Assembly: GCA_012064385.1 (NCBI GenBank)
Contig: QRDG01000837.1
Coordinates: forward strand, 124,001-188,000
Length of the DNA stretch: 64,000 nt
Reading direction: 5' to 3'
Origin: Puccinellia tenuiflora
Lineage: Eukaryota > Streptophyta > Magnoliopsida > Poales > Poaceae
Below the pieces are notes generated by a model. It did not search any database and had not been told where the DNA came from. It was given only the letters and a program-made list of their open reading frames with translations. The position numbers and the translations under genes are program-made. This document shows positions 1-10,323 of the stretch, piece after piece (positions within the stretch are counted from its first letter, which is position 1; each line of letters opens with the position of its first letter).

Positions 1-190
1 ATACCACCTCCTCGGAGGCCGGCTCCCTCTGCACCGAGCGTGGCCCACGCGACTGCCACCACAGAAGATCCGGGTCGACGACGTCACCCGGATTCCTCAC
101 CAAGCTGCGCGTCCCGGAAGGTAGCACCTCCCAGTGCTAGCCCGGTGGAGCCCAGACCCGCACATCGCCCCTCTGGTCCAACATGGACAT
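1..190 (-). pseudogene. CACTA accessory ORF, copy A (nonsense, cut by window edge)
   Basis: This is the reverse-strand counterpart of the intact ORF at 10324-10710 in copy B. The shared start reads MSMLDQRGDVR. The Trp codon TGG of copy B (in PPGWHW) is TAG here, on the minus strand at 139-137, so translation would stop after 17 codons. The similar sequence continues to the window edge. The upstream region is also kept, including a TATA-like TATATATA on the minus strand near 305-315. Function unknown. This is a decayed relative of a recurrent CACTA passenger or accessory gene. Confidence 0.75.
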
Positions 191-642
191 CGTCGCCGAG
201 AACACCTAAGTCAAAACGCCTAAGTCAAAATTTTGTTACAATGGAAGAGTGATGAGGTTGCTGATATGAGTTTAGATGTGATATGGCAATGGAGGCCAAG
301 CCTACATATATATAGTGAGAAATTACGGGAAGACGAAGGCGGGAAGCGGTGGAAGAAGCACACGGATCGTGTGTTTCCTTCGAGCACTTGTGAGACGTTG
401 GATCAGGGCCTTTAGTACCGGTTCGTGTTACCAACCGGGACTAAAGAAGCACACGGATCGTGTGTTTCTTTCAAGCGCTTGTGAGCCGTTGGATCAGGGG
501 TGTGTTTCTTTTGAGAACTTGTGAGCTGTTGGATCTGCACTCCCACCTCATCCACAGGTACACCTTCTAACCGTCTATAAATAGCGACGTCCCTGCAGCG
601 AAACGGCACACAACGAGCGTCTACCTTTGCCACCGAACCCAA

Positions 643-2592
643 TGTTTATTATTCCCTTTATATTCGACGAGAAGCCAGACGGGACCTTGATGCTGCTCAG
701 GACTTCAAAAAAGATCTCCTTCTCTTCTTTCGTAAGAGCGTAGCTGGCAGGACCTTGATACTTCTCTGGATTCAGGTTGTCTCGTTCGTGCATACGTTGC
801 TGGTCCTGCCGTGCATCCGGTGTATCTTTTGTCTTCCCGTACACGCCCAAGCAGTTTAGCAGGTTCACGCAAAGATTTTTCGTCACGTGCATCACGTCGA
901 TTGAAGAGTGAACCTCCATGATTTTCCAATAGGGTAGATCCCAAAATATAGACATCTTCTTCCACATGGGTACGTGTCCGGCACTGTCATTCGAAACAGA
1001 TTGTCCGCCAGGACCCTTTCCAAAGATCACTTTTAAATCCTTCACCATATCATATATAACATCCCCAGTAGGGCGGGTAGGCTTCGTCCGGCTATCTGAC
1101 TCACCTCTGAAATGCTTGCCTCCTCCCATTCTTACGACATGTTGTTTTGGAAGAAATCGACGATGCCCAAGTACACATTCTTGTTTCCCAAATATATACT
1201 GTCAGTCTCACCTAAACAGTGTGTGCATGCATTGTATCCCTTGTTTGACTGTCCAGAAATGTTACTAAGAGCAGGCCAATCATTGATGGTTACGAACAAC
1301 AACCCTCGTAGGTTAAATTCCTTTTGTTCGTGCTCATCCCACACAGGTACACCTTCTTCATCCCACAACTGTAAAAGTTCTTCAACCAATGGCCTCAGTT
1401 ACACATCAATGTCGTTGCCGGGTTGCCTCGGGACTTGGATGAGCACTGGCATCATAATGAACTTCCGCTTCATGCACAACCAAGGAGGAAGGTTATAGAT
1501 ACATAGAGTCACTGGCCAGGTGCTATGACTGGAGCTCTGCTCTCCAAAAGGATTAAAGCCATCTGTATTTAGACCAAATCTTAAGTTCCTCGTGTCATCT
1601 GCAAATGTCTTGAACTCTTTGTCGATTTTTCTCCACTGTGACCCGTCAGCGGGGTGTCTCAGCATCACGTCTTTCTTACGGTCTTCTTTGTGCCATCGCA
1701 ACAACTTGGCATGCTCTTTGTTTTGAAACAAACGTTTCAACCATGGTATTATAGGAGCATACCACATCACCTTGACAGGAACCCTCTTCCCGGGGCGCGG
1801 CTCGCCCTCAACATCACCAGGGTCATCTCGCCTGATCTTATACCGCAATGCACCGCATACCGGGCATGCATTCAAATTCTCGTACTTCTCACCGCGGTAG
1901 AGGATGCAGTCATTGATGCATGCATGTATCTTCTGCACCTCTAATCCTAGAGGGCAGACAACCTTCTTTGCTTCGTACGTACTAGAGGGCAATACATTCT
2001 CCCCTGGAAGCATCTTCTTTATTATTTTCAGCAACTTTTCAAAACCCTTGTCAGAAGTACCATTCTCTGCCTTTCATTGCAGCAATTCTAATATGGTACC
2101 CAGCTTTTTCTGGCCATCTTCGCAATTTGGGTACAACAATTTGTTGTGATCCTCTAACATTCTCTCCAACTTCAACTTCTCGTTTTCACTTCCGCAGTTA
2201 ATCTTCGCATCACGAATGGCCCGACCTAAATCGTCATCGGGCTCATCAAAAATGAGCTCTTCTGCGTCTTCGTCTCCCCCCATTGTCATATCATCGTGTT
2301 CAGTGAACATAGGATAGTTGTCATTATCCTCTTCTTCTTCATTGTCTTCCATTATAACCCCTCTTTCTCCGTGCTTTGTCCAACAATTATAGCCGGGCAT
2401 GAAACCGTTCTCTAACAGGTGGGCGTGAATGGTTCTTGAGATAGAGTAATCCTTCATATTCTTACAGGAACTACATGGACAACACATGAAACCATTCGAC
2501 CGCTTGCTTGCCTCAGCCACGTGGAGAAAATTATGCATGCCATTAAGAAACTCGGGACAACGTCGGTCACCGTACATCCATTGTCGGTTCAT
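643..2592 (-). pseudogene. tnp2/TNPD CACTA transposase, degenerate copy A
   Basis: Starting at MNRQWMYGD (ATG at 2592), the reading frame follows the tnp2 gene of copy B closely through the N-terminal transposase-associated domain (CCPCSSCKN, HLLENGFMPGY) and into the tnp2 core (GLNTDGFNPFGEQ, PWLCMKRKF, SSIDVMHVTKNL). It is inactive. There is an in-frame TGA at 2074-2076 where copy B has Trp, a TAA at 1399-1401 where copy B has Tyr, and a frameshift near 1150. Coding similarity ends near 642, just after SGFSSNIKGIIN, so the DUF4218 and DUF4216 regions are missing. The element depends on other copies for transposase if it can move at all. Confidence 0.88.
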
Positions 2593-3029
2593 CTGCATTA
2601 TATAAGTATATCAATAACCATTAATTACACTACTTCATAAATAGATGAGTGACAAAATTAATTAATATTCAAGTTCATCACATTAAAAGCAAATTAGAGT
2701 ACGGCGGTGAGGACGGGGAAGATACTAAAACCAACAAAGCATACTTTAATTTGAGCTCAAATTGCATATAAAACGAATGAAATCACTAACTTAGACATTT
2801 CATCAAACACCTTGCTAGTACTAAAAAGTAAAACGAGCTAAACTATAGGAAATGAGCTAAATTAGGAATGCCGGAAAAAAGGATCATGTTGCTAACCCTT
2901 GGATAGATCGTTGCAGCCAATCTTGATAAAATGGTGCAGAAAATGGAGATTTCTTTGGAGTGTGAGAGCAGAGAAATTTTTAGAAATGTGTTGGAGATGG
3001 AGAGCTAGCATGGCTCGGGTTGAAGAAAT

Positions 3030-3293
3030 AGGGGCTGGCAAACCTTTAGTACTGGTTCGTGATACGAACCGGTACTAAAGGTGCAGCGCTGGCCCCGCGG
3101 CCGCACCATTTTTGGCGCGAAACCCTTTAGTACCGGTTCGTAGCACGAACCGGTACTAAAGGTCCCGAACAAACCGGTACTAGAGATTCCCGGCGCACTG
3201 GGCTCTGGAGCCGGTACTAGTGCTAGCTTTAGTACCGGTTCGTAACCAAACCGGTACTAAGGGTAAAATCCTTTGGCTGGTTTTCTACTAGTG
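3030..3293. repeat. CACTA copy A subterminal repeats and terminal inverted repeat
   Basis: The stretch holds several copies, in both orientations, of TTTAGTACCGGTTCGT and ACGAACCGGTACTAAAGG. It ends in TTTTCTACTAGTG, the terminal inverted repeat. In CACTA elements such arrays are the binding sites of the TNPA-type protein. The units here read ACCGGTACT rather than the CCGGGACT form dominant in copy B, so the two copies belong to different subfamilies or have diverged. Confidence 0.85.
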
Positions 3294-3501
3294 ATACAGC
3301 TCTCCACGTCATCAACTTTTTTTTATCATCAAATAGAAAAAACCACGTCAATTAACTTTAAGCTTTTAACAATTGTGATTAATTGAATCTTTCATTTTTT
3401 TATAAACAACTTCAAATTTCGTGGGTCATATATGTCTTTATTTATATAATAAAAATATTGAAGAGATTTATGCCGCAATGCGCTGGGTATATTTCTAGTT
3501 A
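3294..3501. other. AT-rich spacer, no gene seen
   Basis: This is unique-looking AT-rich sequence between CACTA A and the TIR element at 3502. I see no coding potential and no second half of a repeat here. Confidence 0.5.
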
Positions 3502-4159
3502 GGGCATGTACAATGGTCTTATCATAGCCATGCCACGTGGAATAATTGCTGAGTTGGAGGAGAGAGAAACGAAAAAAAGAGGTTTGTCTTCTCTTTATTT
3601 TTTTTTTGCGAAAAGGACACTGGCATTAAAAGAAACACCGAACCGTACAAAACATCTCAACAAAAAACGAAAATTACAACGAGATCCTTGAGATGCCCTT
3701 CGTCTTCAACCTCTAGACCGCGTCGACGGCGCGCCGCTCCTCCCAGAGCCGTCTTGACGTTGTTGGTTGCGGACGGGAAGTCGCCGAACGGGTCCAAAAG
3801 ACCACATCCGTCCCGGAGCCGAAGAAGAAGGATGAACCGCCGATGAAGCTCTATAACGATTCGAAGAACGCCACCGTCAAAAGAAGTGCTCGAAAACCAC
3901 ACCACTCCCACAAATTTTTCGACGTCGACGCCGAGGTGGGGCTGAAGTCGGGGAGACTTTATTAGAAAAGGCGCCGCCACCACCACCTGAGCGCCGTCCC
4001 ATCAAACCTTACAATTTTTCTCACCACATATTTAGAGATATCTAGTTATTAGAGATAAGATTAAGAAATAACCATTGTAAGACAACATGTTTTATTGTCA
4101 TATCTATATTACTTGACGGGTTTATGATAGGGCTGTTTCATTAACCATTGTACACGCCC
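3502..4159. mobile_element. TIR transposon/MITE, about 0.66 kb, unassigned (Harbinger-like?)
   Basis: The left end GGGCATGTACAATGGT is matched by the inverse of the right end ACCATTGTACACGCCC. A candidate 3 bp target duplication is TTA on the left and TCA on the right, which would fit PIF/Harbinger with one substitution, but it is imperfect. The interior (3650-3990) is GC-rich and keeps no convincing reading frame. It may be captured sequence. Confidence 0.6.
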
Positions 4160-4210
4160 TCATGCCCTTACACAGATGAGCTAGCACCTCTCTAGGCACC
4201 CAACTAACCA

Positions 4211-4456
4211 TCAACGGCACCCAGCGTTGGGGCTATGCGTCCCGCACGACGGCCCTGGCCCTCCCATCCGCCGCCGCGGATAGTAGCAATGCCGGCCGGG
4301 CAGCTGGACGACGGGCTCGCCGGAGGCGGCCTCTCCGTCTCCGGGCCCCCGTCCGTCGCCTTCCACCAGCACCCGCCCCGAGCTCGCCGCGACGAGGAGC
4401 GCCATGATCGCCGCCAAGACCACCACCGGTGCGACCCGATCATTCGACCGCATCAT
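4211..4456 (-). CDS. Putative secreted Cys-containing peptide precursor, copy 1 (81 aa)
   Basis: The ORF begins at a true ATG and has a basic start (MMRSNDR) followed by a hydrophobic run (VAPVVVLAAIMALLVAAS) typical of a signal peptide. A variable middle leads to a C-terminal block with three cysteines: HC, then RRRMGGPGPSC, then GTHSPNAGC. The strongest support is a second gene at 36139-36369 with the same layout: MRSN start, signal peptide, a GDG spacer, PVV, HC, RR, and the block PG-x-SC-x-THSP-x2-GC. Conservation is concentrated at the two ends, as in plant peptide hormone precursors. I do not recognise the family. CLE, CEP, IDA, PSK and EPF motifs do not match. CACTA B is inserted 46 bp upstream of the ATG, so this copy has probably lost its normal promoter. 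Confidence 0.55.
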   Translation of the reverse strand: MMRSNDRVAPVVVLAAIMALLVAASSGRVLVEGDGRGPGDGEAASGEPVVQLPGRHCYYPRRRMGGPGPSCGTHSPNAGCR

Positions 4457-4502
4457 CGGTCCAATCGATCTGCAGTTAGAGAGAGTGACACAGAGAGAGA
4501 GA

Positions 4503-4815
4503 CACTAGTAGAAAACAACCCTTCCGTTTTGGCCGGCGGGAGGCTTTAGTCCCGGTCACGGCACGAACCGGGACTAAAGGATCCTTTTGTCCCGGTTCGT
4601 GCGGCTCGGAGGACGCGCGGGGACCGGGAGGCATCCGTCCCGGTTCTTTGGGACCCTTTTGTCCCGGTTCGTGCTACGAACCGGGACTAAAGGTCCGCAC
4701 CCGACAGCCCCCGAGGTGGGGTCCGACGCGGGAACCTTTTGTCCCGGTTCGTGTTATAGACCGGGACAAAAGGCTTACCTTTAGTCCCGGTTTGTAATAC
4801 GAACCGGGACAAAAG
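4503..4815. repeat. CACTA B 5' TIR and subterminal repeat array
   Basis: After the CACTA terminus come alternating direct and inverted units such as CCCGGTTCGTGCTACG and AACCGGGACTAAAGG. They form many short hairpins and are the expected binding sites of the element's own DNA-binding protein. Confidence 0.9.
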
Positions 4816-5338
4816 GTGTTTTCTCACTATATCACCTTCTTCCTGCCCGAGGAGCTCGAGTTCATCACCATTTTTCTTCTCAAGCTCCTCACAAAGCTCC
4901 ATTTGATCCATATTTTTTTCCACCATTTGTCCACATTAAGTTTGCCCCATCCACCCAAGGCTTCTAATAGGTTAGAAACCTTATCCTCTCGGAGCTCGGA
5001 TTCATCTCTATCGCTATTTTTGCTCCTCATTTCATTGGTGTTGCATGCTAGGTGTTTGATGAAATGCCTAAGTTAGAATTGCTCAAATTCTAGGCTAGTT
5101 GACTTATTGCTAGTTTATTTTTTTATATGCAATTTGATTTCAAATTAAAGTATGATTTGTTGTTTTTAATTAGTGCCGTCCCATTCGTGTCCTTGTCCTC
5201 ACTGTTGTCGATCGCCCGCGCCGGGCGCCCCGTCGCCGACACCACCTTCGTGAGCTTCTTATTCTTACTTATATGATTTACATTGTTACCTGTATAATTT
5301 TTCTTATTTGTATAATTGTTTTTTATATGTATAGTGTC

Positions 5339-5785
5339 ATGGTTTTGATATCCGTCCCCGTCGGCCCTCGTCCGGTCTATGATTCGGATGTGGTATATTA
5401 TCTTTTATAACTATGTTTTTAATTTCTTTATTTTAACAATTATGCCGACCAAACATTTGACATAGATATTTTGATCTAGGACATATATGAACCTGAAATT
5501 CCGACCGACCCTCGTGTCGAGAGGTTAAATTTAGTTGAAAGAGAAAACGATGATTTGAAAGAAAAAATCAAAAAAATTGAAGAAGAGAAGATGAAATTGG
5601 AGCTGTATGTTGCCGATGTCGTCGATGATCACAAGATCGAGATGGATGCAATGCGTAAGAAGATTAGAAACATTAGAAAAGATGCCATAAAAAATGAGGC
5701 TTGGTATCATTATGCCGTCGGATCAATTGTTACCTTAGTTGCAATTTTGATCGCATTTGTTGTTGCATTTAAATGCATTAGATAG
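5339..5785 (+). CDS. CACTA-encoded coiled-coil/tail-anchored small protein (two exons)
   Basis: The model is exon 1 at 5339-5392, a GT–AG intron of 87 bp at 5393-5479, and exon 2 at 5480-5785, giving 119 aa. The protein starts MVLISVPVGPRPVYDSDV. It has a charged, Lys/Glu-rich coiled-coil segment (about residues 35-90, with EEEKMKLEL and DHKIEMDAMRKK), then AWYHYAVGSIVTLVAILI leading into a single C-terminal membrane span ending KCIR. A related copy at 36897-37215 has the same N-terminus with the two exon sequences already joined. Similar proteins are common near tnp2 in grass CACTA elements, but their role is not known to me. Further 5' exons between 4816 and 5300 are possible. Confidence 0.7.
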
Positions 5786-5963
5786 TTTGTATGTTAATTT
5801 CACTGTATGTTTTCATCATTAGGACTATGTATTACATTTGGTCAGTACTCTGCGGAAGGTTTTAATGTGATGACCTTCTATTCATGATGTTGTGTGTAAT
5901 ATAATATACTCATATAATGCAGATGAGTCGGCAATATATAACTCGAAATATATAAGGTGCTCG

Positions 5964-8900
5964 ATGAATCGGCAATGGATGTACGGTGACCGACGAACTG
6001 GCGAGTTCATTACGGGACTTGGTAGTTTTATCACTACGGCCGAGACAAACAAACAGAATGGTTTTATGTGTTGTCCATGTGTTGTCTGTCAGAATAAGAA
6101 GGATTACTCTTCCTCCAGAATCCTTCACACCCACCTGCTTCGGCACGGTTTCATGCCCAGCTATAATTGCTGGACCAAGCACGGAGAAACAGGGGTTATG
6201 ATGGAAGAAAATGAAGAAGAAGATGATGATTACAACTCTTCTATGTACCCTGAATACGGTGATACTGCAACGGGGGAAGCTGAAGATCTAGATGAGCCGA
6301 CTGATGATCTTGGTCGTGCCATTGCTGATGCACGGAGAGATTGCGGAACAGAAAATGAGAGGTCGAAATTCGCGCGCATGTTAGAGGATCATAACAAACC
6401 GTTGTACCCAAACTGTGAAGATGGGCTAAAAAAACTGGGTAGCACACTGGAATTGCTGCAATGGAAGGCAGAAAACGGTGTGACCGACAAAGGTTTTGAA
6501 AAGTTGCTGAAAATAATGAAGAAGGACCTTCCAAAGCATAACGAATTGCCCGCCAGTACATACGAAGCGAAGAAGATTGTCTGCCCTCTAGGATTAGATG
6601 TGCAGAAGATACATGCATGCCCTAATGACTGCATCCTCTATCGTGGTGAGGAGTACGAGAATTTGGATGCATGCCCGGTATGCACTGCATTGCGGTACAA
6701 GATCAGACGAGATGACCCTGGTGATGTTGAGGGCGAGCGCCCGAGAAAAAGGGTTCCTGCCAAGGTTATGTGGTATGCTCCTATAATACCACGGTTGAAA
6801 CGTTTGTTTCGAAACAAAGAGCATGCCAGGTTGTTGCGATGGCACAAAGAAGATCGTAAGAAAGACGCGATGTTGAGACACCCCGCTGATGGGTCACAGT
6901 GGAGAAAAATCGAGAGAGAGTTCCCGAACTTCGCAGATGACGCAAGGAACTTAAGATTTGGCCTAAGTACAGATGGCATGAATCCTTTTGGAGAGCAGAG
7001 CTGTAGTCATAGCACGTGGCCTGTGACTCTATGTATCTATAACCTTCCTCCTTGGTTGTGCATGAAGAGGAAGTTTATTATGATGCCAGTGCTCATCCAA
7101 GGCCCGAAGCAACCCGGGAATGACATTGACGTGTACCTTAGGCCTTTGGTTGAAGAACTTTTACAGTTGTGGCGCGAAGAAGGTGTACGTGTGTGGGATG
7201 AGCACAAACAGGCGGAATTTGACCTACGAGCGTTGTTGTTCGTAACTATCAATGATTGGCCAGCTCTTAGTAACCTTTCAGGACAGACAAACAAGGGATA
7301 CAATGCTTGCACGCACTGTTTAGAGGAGACAGATAGTATATATTTGGAGAAGTGTAAGAAGGTTGTGTACCTGGGGCATCGTCGATTTCTTCCGACCAAG
7401 CATCCCGTAAAAAAAAAGGCAAGCATTTCCAAGGTCTGCCCGAGCCTCGGAGGAAGCCTGACCACCGTACTGGTGATGATATATTTGATATGGTCAAGGA
7501 TCTAGAAGTGATCTTTGGAAAAGGTCCTGGCAGTCAATCTGTTCCGAATGACGGTACCGGACATGCGGCCATGTGGAAGAAGAAATCTATTTTTTGGGAG
7601 CTACCCTATTGGAAAGTCCTAGAGGTCCGCTCTTCAATCGACGTGATGCACGTGACGAAGAATCTTTGCGTGAACCTGCTAGGCTTCCTGGGCGTGTATG
7701 GGAAGACAAAAGATACACCGGAAGCACGGGAGGACCAACAACGTATGAAAGACCCAAACAACATGCATCCACAGAACAAGATACACCGGAGCAGCTACGC
7801 CCTTACCAAAGCAGAGAAGGAAATCTTTTTTGAATGCCTGAACAGTATCAAGGTCCCGTCTGGCTTCTCGTCGAATATAAAGGGAATAATAAATATGGCT
7901 GAGAAAAAATTTCAAAACCTAAAGTCTCATGACTGCCACGTGATTATGACGCAGTTGCTTCCGATTGCACTAAGGGGCCTTCTACCGGAAAATGTTCGAG
8001 TACCCATTGTGAAGCTATGTGCATTCCTCAATGCAATATCTCAGAAGGTAATCAATCCAGAAAATCTGACACAGTTACAGAACGATGTGGTCCAATGTCT
8101 TGTTAGTTTCGAGTTGGTGTTCCCACCATCGTTCTTCAATATTATGACGCATCTGCTGGTTCACCTAGTCGAAGAGATTGCCATTCTCGGTCCTGTTTTT
8201 CTACACAATATGTTCCCCTTTGAGAGGTTCATGGGAGTTTTAAAGAAATATGTCCATAACCGTGCTAGGCCAGAAGGAAGCATCTCCAAGGGCTATGGAA
8301 CAGAGGAGGTCATTGAGTTCTGCGTTGACTTTATTCCTGACCTTAAGTCGATTGGTGTTCCACAATCAAGACATGAGGGGAGACTGAGTGGAAAAGGCAC
8401 GCTAGGAAAGAAAGCAGACATATGCAGGGACGGGCATTCTTTAACTCAGGCACACTACACAGTTCTACAGAGTTCTACCTTGGTGGCCCCGTATATCGAG
8501 AAACACAAGAACATATTACGGTCTCAACACCCGGGACAGTCCGACACCTGGATTACACATGAACACATTGATACTTTCGGCGGTTGGTTGCGAACACATC
8601 TCATTAATGACAACACTGTTGGAGATCAGCTTTACTTGTTGGCCAGGTCACCATCTTCGACTGTGTTGACTTTCCAAGGGTACGAGATAAATGGAAATAC
8701 ATTTTACACGATCGCCCAAGATAAAAAGAGCAGCAACCAAAACAGTGGTGTCCGGTTTGATGCAATAAACAACAATGGACAAAAGGACACATATTATGGT
8801 TACATAGAGCAGATATGGGAACTTGACTATGGACCTTCTTTTAAGGTCCCTTTGTTCCGGTGCAAATGGGTCAAGCTGAATGGAGTGGGGGTTCAGGTAG

Positions 8901-9238
8901 ACAAGCTGTACGGAATGACAACAGTGGATCTCAACAATCTTGGTTACGGAGACGAACCATTCGTCCTAGCCAATGATGTTGCTCAGGTGTTCTATGTGAA
9001 GGACATGTCTACCAAACCGAGAAAGATGAAAAATAAGGAAACGAATAAATCATCCGACGAGCCAAAGCGTCACATAGTTCTTTCAGGGAAAAGAAACATC
9101 GTGGGAGTGGAGGACAAGACAGACATGTCAGAAGATTACGATAAGTTTGATGAAATTCCCCCCTTCACGGTCAAAACTGACCCAACCATCGTGTTGAATG
9201 ATGAAGATGCTCCATGGTTACGGTCGGTGCGACCATAA
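5964..9238 (+). pseudogene. tnp2/TNPD CACTA transposase, one frameshift from open (about 1,090 aa)
   Basis: This is the En/Spm-type transposase that cuts at the element ends. The order of domains is a transposase-associated Cys/His region (about residues 1-80; CCPCVVCQN, HLLRHGFMPSY), an acidic linker, the Transposase_21/tnp2 core (about 190-600; GLSTDGMNPFGEQ, PWLCMKRKF, PGNDIDVYL, SSIDVMHVTKNL), DUF4218 (FNIMTHLLVHLVEE, FPFERFMGVLK) and DUF4216 (DTYYGYIEQIWELDY, VPLFRCKW). The start was set at ATG 5964 because the degenerate copy A also begins MNRQWMYGD just after an ATAATGCAG splice-acceptor-like sequence. The frame changes at a nine-A run (7409-7417) and is then open to the stop at 9238. 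The break could be real or a homopolymer error. Confidence 0.9.
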
Positions 9239-10199
9239 GAAAGCGGCAAGACTTCTCTGATGATCTTCCACCGCTTCCCGCCTTCGTCTTCGTGTAATAA
9301 TATTTATGTATGAGTGTTCTCAAACATGATGTATTTTTATGAACACTTTGATAATATTTAGTCCCGGTGGCTAGAACCGGGACTAAAGGGTCTTTTGGCG
9401 CGCACCTTTTCGGTGTCCGAAAAAATACCCTTTAGTCCTGGTTCCAGCCACAAACATGCATCTTGGAAGCACGGACAATGTATTAAACCTTTTATCAAAT
9501 GCACACGGTTTCCCCGTCATACAGCCCAACGGTGGCTCGTGAGTGCCTGCATATCAAATGCACCGTTGGGCTGTATGACGGGAATCCGAATGATTTGTAT
9601 TCGGTCGATGAACTGAAGTATTTTGTAGATAGAACAGCCGCAAGTATTTTGTTGAGGGCTGTGAAGTGAGCAGCAAATCGACCTTCGATCCAAACAGCCC
9701 CAAGACTTCTCTGATGATCTAACGACCGTCCCAAAAAGTGTTGGGAATGTTGTAGATCATCAGAGAGCCTTGGAGCTGCTTGGATCCGACCGAGGGGCAT
9801 GGCTACCACTTCCACCACCACCACCACTCGTTGTGTGCCGTTTCGCTGCAGGGACGTCGCTATTTATAGGCGTGTGCTTCTGATCCAACGGCTCACAAGC
9901 GCTCTAAAGAAACACACCCCTGATCCAACGGCTCACAAGCGCTTGAAAGAAACACACGATCCGTGTGCTTCTTTAGTCCCGGTTGGTAACACGAACCGGT
10001 ACTAAAGGCCCTGATCCAACAGCTCACAAGCGCTCGAAGGAAACACACGATCCGTGTGCTTCTGATCCAACGGCTCACAAGCGCTCTAAAGAAACACACC
10101 CCTGATCCAACGGCTCACAAGCGCTTGAAAGAAACACACGATCCGTGTGCTTCTTTAGTCCCGGTTGGTAACACAAACCGGTACTAAAGGCCCTGATCA
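9239..10199. repeat. CACTA B inter-genic repeats: subterminal-like units, hairpin, 182 bp tandem duplication
   Basis: At 9358-9440 there are subterminal-like units that recur at 11320-11400, together with TCTTTTGGCGCGCACC. A perfect 22 bp inverted repeat (9513-9534 against 9561-9582) would form a hairpin. The phrase GTGTGCTTCTGATCCAACGG starts both at 9872 and at 10054, marking a 182 bp tandem duplication that carries CACACGATCCGTGTG palindromes. No gene is apparent. The block leads into the promoter of the accessory ORF. Confidence 0.7.
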
Positions 10200-10323
10200 C
10201 TCTATATATAGGCTTGGCCTCCATTGCCATATCACATCTAAACTCATATCTGCAACCTCATCACTCTTCCATTGTAACAAAATTTTGACTTAGGCGTTTT
10301 TGACTTAGGTGTTCTCGGCGACG
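10196..10323 (+). promoter_or_regulatory. Probable core promoter and 5' UTR of the CACTA accessory ORF
   Basis: A TATA box (TATATATA, 10203-10210) lies 114 bp upstream of the ATG. It is followed by an AC-rich leader (CATCTAAACTCATATCTGC) typical of plant 5' UTRs. The same TATA and leader are kept upstream of the decayed copy at 1-320. Confidence 0.55.

Larger units (their letters stand above)
1..3293 (-). mobile_element. CACTA (En/Spm) transposon, copy A, partial and decayed
   Basis: The element lies on the minus strand and its 5' terminus is at 3293, where the minus strand begins CACTAGTAGAAAACC, the same terminus as copy B at 4503. Subterminal units of the ACCGGTACTAAAGG type follow. Inside are a broken tnp2 transposase (643-2592) and a decayed copy of the accessory ORF (1-190). 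Near 642 the tnp2 sequence jumps directly to sequence that in copy B lies about 1.9 kb further on (around 9830), so the C-terminal third of tnp2 has been deleted. The other end lies outside the window. Confidence 0.9.
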
